From Plazaster borealis (Eukaryota; Echinodermata; Asteroidea; Forcipulatida; Labidiasteridae): DNA of 64,000 nt. The position numbers were made by a program, and so were the translations under genes. This document shows, piece after piece, positions 62,814-64,000 of this stretch (its first letter is position 1; each line of letters opens with the position of its first letter). The notes under the pieces were generated by a model. That model did no database searches, had not been told where the DNA came from, and saw nothing but the letters and a program-made list of their open reading frames with translations. Location: assembly GCA_021014325.1 (NCBI GenBank), contig CM037459.1:1178001-1242000 (forward strand), given 5' to 3'.

Positions 62814-63269
62814 TTATACAAAAACAGTTAACAATCTAAAAAATGTACCTCTTGTAATTGACGTACTATGTAAAGGTTTATCTGTGAAACTTTGTGCATT
62901 GTATTTATTTACTTGACAATAAAGTTAAAAAATTGGTCGAGAATTTCGATTGGCTGTTTACGATTATTTTTATTTATAGGTAAATCTCCTGGTCCATAAT
63001 TGGGTGTTTATATTTTAATCCCAAGGAAAGTTTATAAATAAATCCAAACAGACTAGGTTTTAATTATCAAAGGGTAAAGGTTAAATCTGTAAAGTTTGAA
63101 ACGTTTTAATCCACTAGGATTAATTTAATTAATCCTCCAAAGACTAATTTTTTAAAATCTTTTGAAAGATTCATTTTAAATCCACGCAGATTGGTCCCTA
63201 ACCACACTCCTTGAAAGATTTAAAATTTAATCCTGTGGATTTAAATTTAAATCCTTGTAATTTAGAGTG

Positions 63270-64000
63270 TAAACAGACAAACAGTTTAGAAACCTTGAAA
63301 TTACTACATAAAAGTTGATAAATTATGAAACATTGCTGGTAACTTTTATTCTCAAACGGCAACATTTCAAATTGGGGACGGGCACCCTTGGGGCAGGAAC
63401 AACCTCCGTGCACCCCCATATATACGCCACTGGCGTATAAGAACTGGACACAACGTCATCATGTTTTCGAAAAGGGCATACTAAAAGAAGTAAGGCGTAA
63501 ACAAATTTATTTAGCCTTTGAGAAAGACTCTGCTAAGGTCGAAATGTCAGGCCATTAACTATTTTGTGTATATTTATTATAATAACCCCCCCCCACCCCA
63601 CCACCCCACCACCACCAACAACAACAACCCATCCATAAAAAAGAAAACAAACAAACAAACAAACAAACAATATTTTCAAAAAGACGGGCATTGTTAACAG
63701 CAAAAATTCCGGCAGCAGATAATTTATTACTTACAGTAGGACGCCAAAATAAAAAGTAATACATGTTTTGTCGACAGCCAAACATTTCCTTTGTTAGTGT
63801 GTGTAAATCATTCAACCATAATTGTGACGCAGCCCGCATCATCCAACCCCAAGGCCGCTGGAGCTTGACTGATTATAGTCCAGACTTTGCGGACATTATT
63901 TTTCCTCAGAAGTGCTGGTAGTTGTTCCAGCAACCACGCATTCAGGGTTTTACTCCTCCCAAAACGTGTATAGTATGAGTAACAGGTGCCGAACGAAATG
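63270..64000. other. Unassigned sequence to window end
   Basis: Contains a C-rich tract (63587-63618) and a CAAA microsatellite (63643-63668). No gene recognised. Confidence 0.5.

Larger units (their letters stand above)
60630..63269. mobile_element. Possible 2.64-kb transposon with CACTCT ends
   Basis: CACTCTTAAAGTGCGAGATT at 60630 is matched in reverse by AATCCTTGTAATTTAGAGTG ending at 63269 (about 15 of 20 positions by eye). Both subterminal zones are full of AGATTTAAA and TTTAAATC motifs (60640-60780 and 63050-63250), unlike the interior. A 2-bp TA flank is present on both sides. If real, it encloses the promoter and first exon at 60.8-61.0 kb and a retroelement fragment. CACT-type ends suggest an EnSpm-like family. 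Confidence 0.5.

Overview
This is a gene-poor, AT-rich, repeat-dense piece of a metazoan nuclear genome. Introns with GT-AG signals, tRNA-derived SINEs, LINE tails, abundant short inverted-repeat transposons (MITEs) and several minisatellites rule out a bacterium or phage. A marine deuterostome fits best. An echinoderm such as a sea star is my inference from the repeat style and from the neuropeptide gene; it is not proven by the sequence.

The one gene I can reconstruct is on the plus strand. Three exons at 15563-15656, 25784-25897 and 31494-31573 (stop) join in one frame across two large introns, about 10.1 kb and 5.6 kb. They encode a 95-residue secreted precursor: a signal peptide, then dibasic sites, then a 16-residue peptide with two cysteines followed by Gly-Lys-Arg, the signature of an amidated, disulfide-cyclised neuropeptide. 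Its core (C-E-V-L-A-R-E-Y-L-E-C-R-V) lines up with the ring of vertebrate melanin-concentrating hormone through L-x-R-x-Y-x-x-C. A promoter-like stretch with an RFX X-box and inverted CCAAT boxes lies just upstream. Because the exons are only 80-125 bp, the gene is invisible to an ORF scan.

A second likely gene start is at 60945-61020, 25 codons ending at a perfect GTAAGT donor. It has a CCAAT, E-box and YY1 promoter and sits inside a 2.64 kb stretch bounded by inverted CACTCT-type ends. Its product is unknown.

Layout. 1-2050 holds 15-bp minisatellites. 2222-3176 is a TTAA-flanked element carrying a broken THAP zinc finger. 4.1-12.8 kb has MITEs, palindromes and a 35-bp minisatellite. 15.4-31.6 kb is the neuropeptide gene, whose introns contain a SINE, an 81-bp and a 24-bp minisatellite, four MITEs, a fold-back complex, a CAA/CAG microsatellite and a LINE tail. 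32-41 kb has a SINE, several MITE families, and repeats with perfect oestrogen-response-element-like palindromes. 41.6-47 kb has an 18-bp minisatellite, a hairpin array and a 1.7 kb duplicated repeat rich in ETS and CRE motifs. 48-60 kb has further MITEs, including a 167-bp near-perfect palindrome. 60.6-63.3 kb is the CACTC-bounded element.

At least nine copies of one MITE and five of a related one share the same TIR start (AGGCAC/T..TACACGTTTGG) and TTAA target duplications. The THAP-bearing element has the same AGGCAC start and TTAA flanks, which suggests one mobilisation system behind all three. Most long open frames in this window are by-products of simple repeats.
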